Assembly: GCF_900539295.1 (NCBI RefSeq)
Contig: NZ_UQBH01000002.1
Span: 76,706 to 140,705 of the forward strand
DNA from: an uncultured Megasphaera sp.
GTDB taxonomy: Bacteria > Bacillota > Negativicutes > Veillonellales > Megasphaeraceae
Direction: 5' to 3'
Length of the DNA stretch: 64,000 nucleotides
The notes beneath the pieces were generated by a model, which saw only the letters and a list, made by a program, of their open reading frames with translations, ran no database searches and had not been told where the DNA came from. The position numbers were made by a program, and so were the translations under genes. Shown here piece by piece: positions 42,013 to 50,449 of the stretch; position 1 is the first letter of the stretch, and each line of letters begins with the position of its first letter.

Positions 42013-42633
42013 ATGGACAGCACATCCATCTATGGTGCATATGAACCGGCCCTGCAGGCTGTATTGCAGGATCTCATCAGCCGTATCCGGGCCTATAGCA
42101 GTGATACCAAGAAGAAGACCGGTGAAGCCGCCTACGAGCATTTGATCTACCGCCTGAAAGGCGAAGCCAGCATGCGGGAAAAATGCGACCGCAAGGGCCT
42201 GCCCCAAACGGCCCGGTCGGCTCTCCATGACATATATGATGCCATCGGCATCCGCATCGTCTGTTGTTTTCTCGACGATATTTACCGGGCCATCGACTTT
42301 TTGAAAAGCCTTCCCGACGTCCGCGTCGTCGAAGAAAAAGATTATATCCGCAACGTTAAGCCCAACGGCTACCGCAGCTACCACATGATCTTGGAACTGC
42401 AGGCGCCTTATGAAGACGTGACCGGTGCCAATCCGGGCCGCTTTTATGCGGAAGTTCAGCTGCGGACCATTGCCATGGACTCCTGGGCCAGCCTGGAACA
42501 CCAGATGAAATACAAGCAGGATATTAAAAATCCTCAGCTCATCGTCCGGGAATTGAAGCGCTGTGCCGATGAACTGGCGTCGTGCGACGTGTCCATGCAG
42601 ACCATCCGCAATTTGATCCATGCACAAGAATAA
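42013..42633 (+). CDS. Small alarmone synthetase (RelA/SpoT-domain GTP pyrophosphokinase)
   Basis: A 206-residue, synthetase-only member of the RelA/SpoT family, making (p)ppGpp from ATP and GTP/GDP. It keeps the core GTP-binding segment (VKPNGYRSYHMILEL near 117) and the EVQLRTIAMDSWASLEH motif (about 148-164). There is no HD hydrolase or TGS domain. It matches YjbM/YwaC-type proteins. A two-component pair follows 12 bases later, so the three are probably co-transcribed. GAGGTG precedes the ATG. Confidence 0.92.
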   Translation: MDSTSIYGAYEPALQAVLQDLISRIRAYSSDTKKKTGEAAYEHLIYRLKGEASMREKCDRKGLPQTARSALHDIYDAIGIRIVCCFLDDIYRAIDFLKSLPDVRVVEEKDYIRNVKPNGYRSYHMILELQAPYEDVTGANPGRFYAEVQLRTIAMDSWASLEHQMKYKQDIKNPQLIVRELKRCADELASCDVSMQTIRNLIHAQE

Positions 42634-42645
42634 GGGGGAATGATC

Positions 42646-43323
42646 ATGCGCCTTCTCTTAGCGGAAGATGAAAAAGAAATGTCCGCGGCCCTGGTCGCGA
42701 TTTTGACCCATTCGGGCTATGAAGTCGATGCCGTCTATGACGGCCAGGCTGCCGTCGACAAGGCTTTGGTCCAGTCCTATGACTGTATGATTCTCGACAT
42801 CATGATGCCGAAAAAAGACGGCGTTCAGGCCCTGCAGGAAATCAGGGAAAAAGGGGATATGACGCCGGTCCTCATGCTGACGGCCAAGGCCGAAGTCGAC
42901 GACCGCATCACCGGTCTCGATGCCGGTGCCGACGACTACCTGACCAAGCCCTTTGCCATGGGCGAACTGTTGGCACGCCTTCGGTCTTTGACGCGGCGAT
43001 CCCAATCCTTTGCGCCGGCAAAACTTCACGTCGGCGCCGTCAAACTCGACGTCGATGAACAGGAAATGGTCTGCTGCAGCTCCATCCGCCTGGCCAATCG
43101 GGAGACGAAGCTCATGAAATTTTTCATGGCCAACGTCGGCAAACCCCTGTCGACGGCTCAAATTTTTGACCACGTCTGGGGCGATGAAAAGGACGTCGAC
43201 GACGGCATCGTCTTTATGTATGTCTCCTATTTACGAGAAAAACTGGAAGCCATCCAGGCCGACATCGAAATCGTCGGTGAAAGAGGCCAGACCTACTTGC
43301 TCTCGGTAAAAGAAAGGAAATAG
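42646..43323 (+). CDS. OmpR-family response regulator
   Basis: A 225-residue regulator with a receiver domain (1-118; acidic pocket Glu7/Asp8, phosphorylation site Asp51 in MILDIMMPKKDG, Thr/Lys in MLTAKA). A C-terminal winged helix follows (about 128-222). AAGGGGGA gives better spacing to ATG 42646 than to 42640. Its kinase follows 4 bases after the stop. Targets are unknown. Confidence 0.92.
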   Translation: MRLLLAEDEKEMSAALVAILTHSGYEVDAVYDGQAAVDKALVQSYDCMILDIMMPKKDGVQALQEIREKGDMTPVLMLTAKAEVDDRITGLDAGADDYLTKPFAMGELLARLRSLTRRSQSFAPAKLHVGAVKLDVDEQEMVCCSSIRLANRETKLMKFFMANVGKPLSTAQIFDHVWGDEKDVDDGIVFMYVSYLREKLEAIQADIEIVGERGQTYLLSVKERK

Positions 43324-43327
43324 GCTT

Positions 43328-44602
43328 ATGAACATGATCCAGCGCCTGCGCCGCAAATTTATCATCATGGCTGTCATCGGCGTCCTGGTCGTCGTCGGCG
43401 GGGCCTTAGGGCTCATCAACGCCATTGCCTACATGCGCATGAACGCCCAGGTCATGTCCGTTCTGACTTATATCATTCATAATGACGGCGCTGTACCTCA
43501 GAAGATAGGCGGCGACGACAGCAGCTTCTTCAGTGACCCTTCGTGGACGGAAGAGACGCCGGAATTTGCCTATCAAATCCGTTTCTTCAGCGTCCTCGTC
43601 AACGACAACGGCTATGCCGAACACATCGATATCCAGCACATCGCCGCCTTCTCTCAGCCGGAAGCCATCGAATACGCTCGAACGACGGTCAAAGAGTCTC
43701 GTGAGACCGGTCAGAAGCAAGGCTTTTTCAAAAAAGGCCGGGCGACCTATGCCTATATGATAAAACCCAATGACGACGGCAGCTTCCTCATCGTCATCAT
43801 GGACGCCACCCGCGATGCGGCGGCCGTCACGTCGTTCATGCGCTATTCGGCCTGGTTCGGCTTCGGCTGCGTCGTTGTCTACATCCTCATCCTGGCGGGC
43901 CTCTGCAACATTGCTATCCGGCCTTTCGTTCAAAACATGGAAAACCAAAAGCGGTTCATCACCAATGCCGGCCATGAGTTGAAGACGCCCATTGCCATCA
44001 TTTCAGCCAATGCCGAGGCCATTGAAATGCTGAACGGCCAAAGCCAGTGGACGGACAGTATCTTAAAGCAGGTCCGCCGCTTGTCGAACCTCATCCAGGA
44101 CCTCATCATGCTGTCCAAGATGGGCGAGCGGTCGCAGGTCGATTTAGTCATTACCGATGTCAACTTCTCGGAGACGGTTAAAACCGTATCTGACTCCTTC
44201 CAGCAGCTGGCTATCGATGCTGAAAAAACGCTGACTACGGCTATCACCGACAATGTCAGGCTCAAAGGCGACAGTAAATGCCTGTATGAATTGGTCAATA
44301 TTCTCGTCGACAACGCCGTCAAATACTGTGACGACGGCGGCAGCATCGAAGTGGCCCTGCGCCGGTCACGGCTGGGAAATGGCGTCGTCCTCGACGTATC
44401 CAATACCTATGTCGACGGGGCCAATGTCGACTATTCCCGATTCTTCGAGCGGTTCTACCGCGGCGATGTGTCGCACAACAGCCAAAAAGCGGGCTACGGT
44501 ATCGGTTTGTCCATGGCCGAAGAATTGACAAAATTGATGGGCGGCAAGATATTTGCAACCTATAAAGGAGATCGGATCACCTTTACGGTCCGCCTGGGCT
44601 GA
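43328..44602 (+). CDS. Sensor histidine kinase
   Basis: A 424-residue membrane kinase with helices near 14-36 and 172-197 around an extracytoplasmic sensor region of about 135 residues. HisKA follows with the phospho-acceptor His in TNAGHELKTPIAI (near 222). The HATPase domain comes last (about 305-424; N-box NILVDNAVKYC, G-box GYGIGLSMAEEL). No HAMP domain is obvious. The sensor region has no recognisable fold. It is paired with the regulator just upstream; the ligand is unknown. Confidence 0.92.
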   Translation: MNMIQRLRRKFIIMAVIGVLVVVGGALGLINAIAYMRMNAQVMSVLTYIIHNDGAVPQKIGGDDSSFFSDPSWTEETPEFAYQIRFFSVLVNDNGYAEHIDIQHIAAFSQPEAIEYARTTVKESRETGQKQGFFKKGRATYAYMIKPNDDGSFLIVIMDATRDAAAVTSFMRYSAWFGFGCVVVYILILAGLCNIAIRPFVQNMENQKRFITNAGHELKTPIAIISANAEAIEMLNGQSQWTDSILKQVRRLSNLIQDLIMLSKMGERSQVDLVITDVNFSETVKTVSDSFQQLAIDAEKTLTTAITDNVRLKGDSKCLYELVNILVDNAVKYCDDGGSIEVALRRSRLGNGVVLDVSNTYVDGANVDYSRFFERFYRGDVSHNSQKAGYGIGLSMAEELTKLMGGKIFATYKGDRITFTVRLG

Positions 44603-44610
44603 TCTTTTGT

Positions 44611-44638
44611 CCGACAACGGCAGTATCTGTGCTATAAT
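44611..44638 (+). promoter_or_regulatory. Promoter of the DAHP synthase gene
   Basis: CCGACA (44611-44616), 16-base spacer and TATAAT (44633-44638) with the TGC extension, 36 bases before the start codon. Confidence 0.65.
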
Positions 44639-44673
44639 GAGGACGTGACGATTTTTATTCAGGGGGGAAGACT

Positions 44674-45708
44674 ATGGAAATGCAAATGGAATATATTCGG
44701 AAACTACCGGAACCGCAGGAATTGATGGAACAGTTTCCCATAGATGACGGCTTAAAGGCCGTTAAACGGAAGCGCGATGAAGCCATCAAAAATATCCTGT
44801 CCGGAAAGGACGACCGTTTCCTGCTCATCATCGGGCCCTGCTCGGCTGACAATGAAAAGGCGGTCCTCGACTACATCCGCCGCCTGGTCAAGGTCCAGGA
44901 ACAGGTAAAGGATAAGATTTTCATCATCCCCCGTGTCTATACCAGTAAGCCGCGGACCATCGGCGTCGGCTACAAGGGCATGCTCCACCAGCCCGACCCG
45001 GAAGGGCAGGAAGACATGCTGGGCGGCATCATCGCCATCCGCGAACTCAATACGCGCGTCGTCCGGGAAACGGGTTTTACCTGTGCTGAAGAAATTCTCT
45101 ATCCGGAAATTTTCCGCTATTTATCGGACCTCCTGTCTTACGCTGCCGTCGGCGCCCGCTCCGTGGAAGATCAGGTTCACCGCATGATTGCCAGCGGCGT
45201 CGGCATTCCCGTGGGCATGAAGAATCCTACGTCAGGCGATATTTCCGTCATGCTGAACTCTATTGAAGCGGCCCAGCATTCTCAGGACTTCCTCTTTCGG
45301 GGCTGGGAAGTGCGGACAACAGGCAATCCCATGGCGCACGCCATCTTAAGAGGCTACGTCGACAGCTTTGGCAACAGCCTGCCGAACTATCACTATGAAA
45401 ACCTCCAGCGCTTATATGAAGCCTACGGCAAACGGAATCTCTCCCATCCGGCCGTCATCGTCGATGCCAATCACGCCAATTCGGGAAAACGGTATCTCGA
45501 ACAGATACGCATTGCCAAAGACGTCCTTCAGAGCCGCAGTCATGCCGCCGACATCAAGGGCCTCGTCAAGGGCCTTATGATCGAAAGCTATCTTGAAGAC
45601 GGCTGCCAGAAAATCAGTGACGGTGTTTACGGCAAGTCGATTACCGATCCTTGCCTCGGTTGGGAAAAAACAGAGCGCCTCATCTACGATATGGCCGACT
45701 TATTATAA
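44674..45708 (+). CDS. DAHP synthase, AroF/AroG/AroH type
   Basis: This 344-residue class I alpha DAHP synthase condenses phosphoenolpyruvate and erythrose-4-phosphate, the entry of aromatic amino-acid synthesis. Markers are IIGPCSADN, RVYTSKPRTIGVGYKGM, GVGIPVGMKNPTSGD and VDANHANSGK. Such enzymes are usually feedback-inhibited by one aromatic amino acid; which one cannot be read. GGGGGAAG precedes the ATG. No T-box or trp-type leader is seen; the leader is only about 30 bases. Confidence 0.94.
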   Translation: MEMQMEYIRKLPEPQELMEQFPIDDGLKAVKRKRDEAIKNILSGKDDRFLLIIGPCSADNEKAVLDYIRRLVKVQEQVKDKIFIIPRVYTSKPRTIGVGYKGMLHQPDPEGQEDMLGGIIAIRELNTRVVRETGFTCAEEILYPEIFRYLSDLLSYAAVGARSVEDQVHRMIASGVGIPVGMKNPTSGDISVMLNSIEAAQHSQDFLFRGWEVRTTGNPMAHAILRGYVDSFGNSLPNYHYENLQRLYEAYGKRNLSHPAVIVDANHANSGKRYLEQIRIAKDVLQSRSHAADIKGLVKGLMIESYLEDGCQKISDGVYGKSITDPCLGWEKTERLIYDMADLL

Positions 45709-45726
45709 ACTCTTTGTCCGAATATG

Positions 45727-45757
45727 AAAAAAGTCATCCCTGGGGATGACTTTTTTT
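45727..45757. terminator. Bidirectional terminator
   Basis: AAAAAAGTCATCC pairs with GGATGACTTTTTT around four bases. A runs on the left and T runs on the right let it end both the DAHP synthase gene (+) and the ACT protein gene (-). Confidence 0.9.
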
Positions 45758-46166
45758 AGAATCTATCGAGGAGCTGATAGCCTTTTCCGCGGAGAAAGGT
45801 TTCCGTTTCCATTTCCCGGGTCTTGAAGATGGCTACCGGCGTTGCCGTCTGGCGGTTGTAAGAAATGTACAAGTAGTCGATAGCGACGTTGGCCTGGCAG
45901 AGATGGTCGAGAATTTTATCCAGGCAGCCCGGTGTATCGCCCATTTCGACGGCGACGACCCGGTCCATATGGCACTGGTAACCGGCTTTTTTTAGCTCTT
46001 GGACGGCCAGTTCCGGATCGGTGACGATGAGGCGGATGATGCCGAATTCGGCGCTGTCGTTGGCCAGCATGGTGTAGATGTTGATATTGGCATCGGCCAA
46101 AATGGAGGTCATCTTGCGCAGGGTGCCCTTGTTGTTTTCAGCGAAGACAGAAACTTGATGGAGCAT
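45756..46166 (-). CDS. Tandem ACT-domain protein
   Basis: A 136-residue protein made of two ACT domains (about 1-68 and 70-136), small ligand-binding folds that often sense amino acids (VSVFAENNKGTLRKMTSILADANINI, then VAVEMGDTPGCLDKILDHLCQANV). There is no enzyme or DNA-binding domain. Similar stand-alone proteins exist widely without assigned function. The start at ATG (complement of 46166) follows AAAGGGGA. An in-frame GTG 21 bases upstream overlaps that site. It converges on the DAHP synthase gene; a link to aromatic metabolism is only suggested by position. Confidence 0.8.
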   Translation of the reverse strand: MLHQVSVFAENNKGTLRKMTSILADANINIYTMLANDSAEFGIIRLIVTDPELAVQELKKAGYQCHMDRVVAVEMGDTPGCLDKILDHLCQANVAIDYLYISYNRQTATPVAIFKTREMETETFLRGKGYQLLDRF

Positions 46167-46299
46167 GAAATGAAAATCCCCTTTCACGATAAATTATATA
46201 GATGTGCTCTTATTTTATCATAAAAAGATAAGTTTGTGACCGGGAAAGGACGGACAGCCTTAAAAAATAGGAGAAATCTGCCGCATCATATCGATTCGT

Positions 46300-46308
46300 G
46301 CTATAATA
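46300..46308 (+). promoter_or_regulatory. Extended -10 promoter of the unknown membrane protein gene
   Basis: TGCTATAAT, 36 bases before the ATG at 46344; the -35 region is poor. Confidence 0.45.
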
Positions 46309-46343
46309 AAAGAAAGTGTGCGAATCGGATGGGAGATGGGACT

Positions 46344-46784
46344 ATGCCCTTTTCTGTATTTATTACGCTGTTTGTCATCATGCTGGGACTGACGAAGCTG
46401 TATATCTGGATCTTTGATATGACGGACCCCCTTTATGGCATCGGCGCGGCGGCCTTGACCTTGGCCGCTCTCTATATGGCCCTGCTGCCGGGGATGAAGA
46501 AAAGGGCGGCTGCTGAGAAGAAGGCGGCAGAAGAAAAGGCTCCGGCCGCTGAACAGCCTGTGTCGGTCCCGGCAACACCTGCCGTGCCGCCGGAAAAAAG
46601 CTATGACAGCGGGACCGATGAGGCCTTCATGGCGGCTTTTACGGCGTCGATGATATACCATGAGATCCACGGCCACCACCTGAGCCGGGAAGAGCGGGAT
46701 TATGACGGTAACTGGGATATGCCTGACGATGACAGCTGTTACAGCGATCCCTACGAAGAAGATCGTGACGATGATTTTTTATAA
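46344..46784 (+). CDS. Unknown small membrane protein with acidic tail
   Basis: I do not recognise this 146-residue protein. It has two membrane helices (about 3-22 and 30-50) and a lysine/alanine/glutamate-rich stretch (about 52-72). A proline-rich linker (about 73-90) leads to a short conserved-looking part (EAFMAAFTASMIYHEIHGHH) and a very acidic C-terminus (DDD, EEDRDDD). The His/Asp/Glu-rich tail could bind metal, but that is speculation. GGGAGATGGG precedes the ATG at 46344. It is monocistronic with its own promoter and terminator. Confidence 0.6.
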   Translation: MPFSVFITLFVIMLGLTKLYIWIFDMTDPLYGIGAAALTLAALYMALLPGMKKRAAAEKKAAEEKAPAAEQPVSVPATPAVPPEKSYDSGTDEAFMAAFTASMIYHEIHGHHLSREERDYDGNWDMPDDDSCYSDPYEEDRDDDFL

Positions 46785-46797
46785 GTTTTTTACGACG

Positions 46798-46829
46798 AGA
46801 GACTGTCTGACGCCAGGCGGTCTCTTTTT
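46798..46829 (+). terminator. Intrinsic terminator
   Basis: AGAGACTGTCT (46798-46808) pairs with AGGCGGTCTCT (46815-46825, two G-U pairs) around six bases, with T5 following. Confidence 0.8.
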
Positions 46830-46860
46830 GGCGCTCAGCCTGTATATCCCGGCCGGAATA

Positions 46861-46869
46861 TGATATAAT
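46861..46869 (+). promoter_or_regulatory. Extended -10 promoter of dnaE
   Basis: TGATATAAT about 57 bases before the dnaE start; only a weak -35 (TGTATA, 46841) is present. Confidence 0.5.
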
Positions 46870-46925
46870 AAGCAATTACCAGCAGCAGGATATTTTGACC
46901 GAGTAGGATAAGGGAGGATTTTGGG

Positions 46926-49900
46926 ATGCGGCCTTTTGTTCATTTACACGTTCACACGCAGTATAGCTTGTTTGACGGACTGTGCAAGATACCCGACATG
47001 GTATCGCGGGCGAAAGAACTCGATATGCCCGCTGTGGCCATTACCGACCACGGCAATATGTACGGCGTCATCTATCTGTACCGGGAGGCGAAAGCCCAAG
47101 GCATCAAGCCGATTATCGGCTGTGAAGTCTACATGACCCGGGGCAGCCGATTTGAAAAAAAGGCCAAGGAGCGGCTCTGCCACCTCATCTTGTTGGCCAA
47201 AAACAACGAAGGCTACCACAATCTCATCAAAATCGTTTCCAAGGGTTTTGTCGATGGCGAAAATAACTATCACAAGCCCCGCGTCGACTTCGACCTCCTC
47301 GAGCAGTATCATGAAGGGCTCATTGCCATGACGGCCTGCATCGAAGGCCAGGTCCAGCAGGATATCCTCAACCACAACGAACAAGGGGCTCGTCGGTCCC
47401 TCGAACGGTTGGTATCGATTTTCGGCAAAGACGATTTCTACTTAGAAGTCCAGAATCACGGCATTCCCGAAGAAAAGACGGTCCGTGAAGTCTTTAAGCG
47501 CTGGTCTCAGGAATTCGGCCTCAAGCTTGCTGCGACCAACGACTACCACTACATCACGCAGGACGATGCGCCGGCTCAGGAAATCAAGCTCTGCATCTCG
47601 ACGGGCAGTACCCTCGACGATCCGTCTCACTTCCGTTTTTATAATAATGAATTTTATATGAAGAGCGGCGATGAAATGGCCGACCTCTTTTCCGATATGC
47701 CCGAAGCTTTGGATACGACCCTGGAAATTGCCGACAAGTGCAATGTCGACATCTCCTTTGATGACCGCCATCTGCCGCAGTTTCCCGTACCTGACGGCGA
47801 AACGGATTCGTCGTACCTGCGAAAGCTCTGCGAACAAGCCCTTTCTGAAAAGTACGATCCCATTACGCCGGAAGTGAAGGAACGCCTGGATTATGAGCTC
47901 GGCGTCATCGATACCATGGGCTTTCCGTCGTACTTCCTCATCGTCTGGGATTACGTCAAGTACGCCCGGGATCACGAGATTCCCGTCGGCCCCGGCCGCG
48001 GTTCGGCAGCCGGCTCGGTCGTCGCCTACCTCTTGGGCATTACCGGCCTCGACCCTTTAAAATACAACCTGCTCTTTGAACGCTTCCTCAATCCGGAACG
48101 CGTCACCATGCCCGATATCGACATGGACTTTTGTTATGAAAACCGAGGCCGGGTCATTCAGTACGTCACGAAAAAATACGGCATCGATCACGTCTCGCAG
48201 ATCATTACCTTCGGGACCTTGGCGGCCAAAGCCGTTCTGCGCGACGTCGGCCGCGTCCTCGATATTCCCCTCAGCGAAGTGAACCGCATCGTAAAAATGG
48301 TGCCTAACGAACTGGGCATGACCCTCGACAAGGCCCTCAAAATGAGTAAGGAATTCCGCGGCGAGTATGAAACCAATGACACCGTTCACCGCCTGGTCGA
48401 CTTCGGCAAGTCTCTGGAAGGGCTGGTCCGCCATTCCTCGACCCACGCTGCCGGCGTCGTCATTTCAGCGGCTCCTGTTGACGACTACGTACCGGTCCAG
48501 CATTCTAAGGAAGGGGATCTTACGACGCAGTACGAAAAGGATCTCGTCGAAGATCTGGGACTGCTCAAGATGGACTTCCTCGGCCTTAGGACCCTGACCG
48601 TCATCGGCGATACGGTCAAGATGATCAATAAGAATTATGGCATCGACTTTGATATCGACGCCATTCCTCTCGACGATCCAAAAACGTGCAGGCTGTTGAC
48701 CGAAGGCGATACGGCCGGCGTATTCCAGATGGAATCGTCAGGGATTACCAATCTGGTCAAGGAATTGGCACCGAAGCACTTCGAAGACATGATCCCCTTG
48801 GTGGCCCTGTATCGTCCGGGCCCCCTCGGAAGCGGTATGGTCGACGACTTCATCAAGGGCAGCCACGGCCAAAAGAAGGTTACCTACCTCCATCCAAAAC
48901 TGGAACCCATCTTAAAGGATACGTACGGCGTCATCCTCTATCAGGAACAGGTCATGCAGATCGCCTCGGCCTTAGGCGGTTTTTCCCTCGGCCAAGCTGA
49001 TTTGCTGCGCCGAGCCATGGGCAAGAAGAAAGAGTCCATTCTAGTGGCCCAGCGGGCGAATTTCCTCGAAGGGACGCGAAAGAATAACATTTCCGATGAA
49101 ATCGCCAATAAGATCTTTGACCTCATGGTCTATTTTGCCGGCTACGGCTTCAATAAATCCCACTCGGCAGCCTATGCCTACGTCGCCTGGCAGACGGCCT
49201 ACCTCAAGGCTCATTACCGGGCTGAATTTATGGCGGCGACTATGACCAGCATGATCAACGACAGCAGTAAGATCAGCTACTACGTCGCCGAGTGCCGCCG
49301 CCACGGCGTCAAGGTTTTATCGCCGGATGTCAACGACAGCGTCTCTATGTTTTCCGTTCAGGGCGGAGCTATCCGTTTCGGCCTGTCCGGCGTCAAGAGT
49401 GTCGGCGGCAATGCCATCGATGCCATCGTCAAGGCCCGGGAAGAAGGGGGCTCCTTTTCCTCTCTCGGCGATTTCTGCAGCCGCGTCGACTACCACTTAG
49501 TCAATAAAAGGGCCCTTGAAAGCCTCATTAAATGCGGGGCCATGGACTCTTTCGGAAAGAAGCGGTCCCAGCTGATGGCCGTCATCGACCAGGCCGTTGC
49601 CATGGGATCTCTCAGCCAGAAAGACTATGCATCGGGCCAAATCGGTCTCTTTGACGATGCGGAAGAGGTCATGACCGATCTCGAATACCCCGATATCGAC
49701 GAATATCCCATTGAAATGCGGCTGGCCATGGAAAAAGAGTACGACGGCTTTTATTTCAGCGGCCATCCCTTGAGCAAGTATCAGGACATCATGGACAGGC
49801 TCAGCCCGCTGTCGGTGCTTTACGGAGAAGACGGCCGCCAGTACGACGGCAAGATGCTCCGCGTCGGCGGCTTGATTACGGCGAAGAAACAGGTCATGAC

Positions 49901-50411
49901 TAAGCGCAATGAGCAGATGGCCATCATCACCCTCGAAGACTTTACCCACGCCGTGTCGATCGTCGTCTTTCCTAAGACCTACGGCCGCTATCAGCAGTTT
50001 GTCGCCGTCGACATGGCTGTGTCCATCCGCGGCCGGGCCGATATCAACGACGACAGCATCCAGATTTTAGCTGAAGAAATACGTCCCCTCGGTCAGGAAA
50101 CGGCGGCTTCGGACCCGCAGCCGTCACCGGTCGTATCGGCGGCTGCTGCCAGAGAGGCCGGAGACTACTGGCATCCCGGTATGGGAACGAAGCTCTTCAT
50201 CAAGATCCCGGCTCACCTCGAACGGACCGACCTTGCCGGTCGTATCGGCGGCGTGTTAAAACAACATCCGGGACAGGTCAAGGTCTATTTCCACCTCATG
50301 GGCAGCCGTAAGACGATTCTGACGGACCAGCAGTATTGGGTAGAAACGACGGAAGACCTGCGTCAGCCCCTGCAGGCCATGCTCGAGCCGCGGTCGTTGG
50401 TTGTCAAATAA
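46926..50411 (+). CDS. dnaE: DNA polymerase III alpha subunit, DnaE type
   Basis: A 1161-residue replicative polymerase. It begins with a PHP domain (FVHLHVHTQYSLFDG, about 3-17; AITDHGNMYG). The palm region follows with PGRGSAAGSVVAYLLGI and the catalytic PDIDMDFC (about 397-404). Next come the fingers (GYGFNKSHSAAYAYVAWQTAYLKAHY, about 738), tandem helix-hairpin-helix region and the OB fold (about 975-1060). No exonuclease domain is inserted, so this is DnaE rather than PolC. GGAGG lies 8 bases before the ATG. In Firmicutes DnaE often works beside PolC; PolC is not in this window. Confidence 0.96.
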   Translation: MRPFVHLHVHTQYSLFDGLCKIPDMVSRAKELDMPAVAITDHGNMYGVIYLYREAKAQGIKPIIGCEVYMTRGSRFEKKAKERLCHLILLAKNNEGYHNLIKIVSKGFVDGENNYHKPRVDFDLLEQYHEGLIAMTACIEGQVQQDILNHNEQGARRSLERLVSIFGKDDFYLEVQNHGIPEEKTVREVFKRWSQEFGLKLAATNDYHYITQDDAPAQEIKLCISTGSTLDDPSHFRFYNNEFYMKSGDEMADLFSDMPEALDTTLEIADKCNVDISFDDRHLPQFPVPDGETDSSYLRKLCEQALSEKYDPITPEVKERLDYELGVIDTMGFPSYFLIVWDYVKYARDHEIPVGPGRGSAAGSVVAYLLGITGLDPLKYNLLFERFLNPERVTMPDIDMDFCYENRGRVIQYVTKKYGIDHVSQIITFGTLAAKAVLRDVGRVLDIPLSEVNRIVKMVPNELGMTLDKALKMSKEFRGEYETNDTVHRLVDFGKSLEGLVRHSSTHAAGVVISAAPVDDYVPVQHSKEGDLTTQYEKDLVEDLGLLKMDFLGLRTLTVIGDTVKMINKNYGIDFDIDAIPLDDPKTCRLLTEGDTAGVFQMESSGITNLVKELAPKHFEDMIPLVALYRPGPLGSGMVDDFIKGSHGQKKVTYLHPKLEPILKDTYGVILYQEQVMQIASALGGFSLGQADLLRRAMGKKKESILVAQRANFLEGTRKNNISDEIANKIFDLMVYFAGYGFNKSHSAAYAYVAWQTAYLKAHYRAEFMAATMTSMINDSSKISYYVAECRRHGVKVLSPDVNDSVSMFSVQGGAIRFGLSGVKSVGGNAIDAIVKAREEGGSFSSLGDFCSRVDYHLVNKRALESLIKCGAMDSFGKKRSQLMAVIDQAVAMGSLSQKDYASGQIGLFDDAEEVMTDLEYPDIDEYPIEMRLAMEKEYDGFYFSGHPLSKYQDIMDRLSPLSVLYGEDGRQYDGKMLRVGGLITAKKQVMTKRNEQMAIITLEDFTHAVSIVVFPKTYGRYQQFVAVDMAVSIRGRADINDDSIQILAEEIRPLGQETAASDPQPSPVVSAAAAREAGDYWHPGMGTKLFIKIPAHLERTDLAGRIGGVLKQHPGQVKVYFHLMGSRKTILTDQQYWVETTEDLRQPLQAMLEPRSLVVK

Positions 50412-50413
50412 AT

Positions 50414-50449
50414 AAAAGGTGAAGAAGGATTTCCTTCTTCACCTTTTTT
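50414..50449. terminator. Bidirectional terminator between dnaE and the CDF gene
   Basis: AAAAGGTGAAGAAGG pairs perfectly with CCTTCTTCACCTTTT around four bases, serving both converging genes. Confidence 0.9.
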
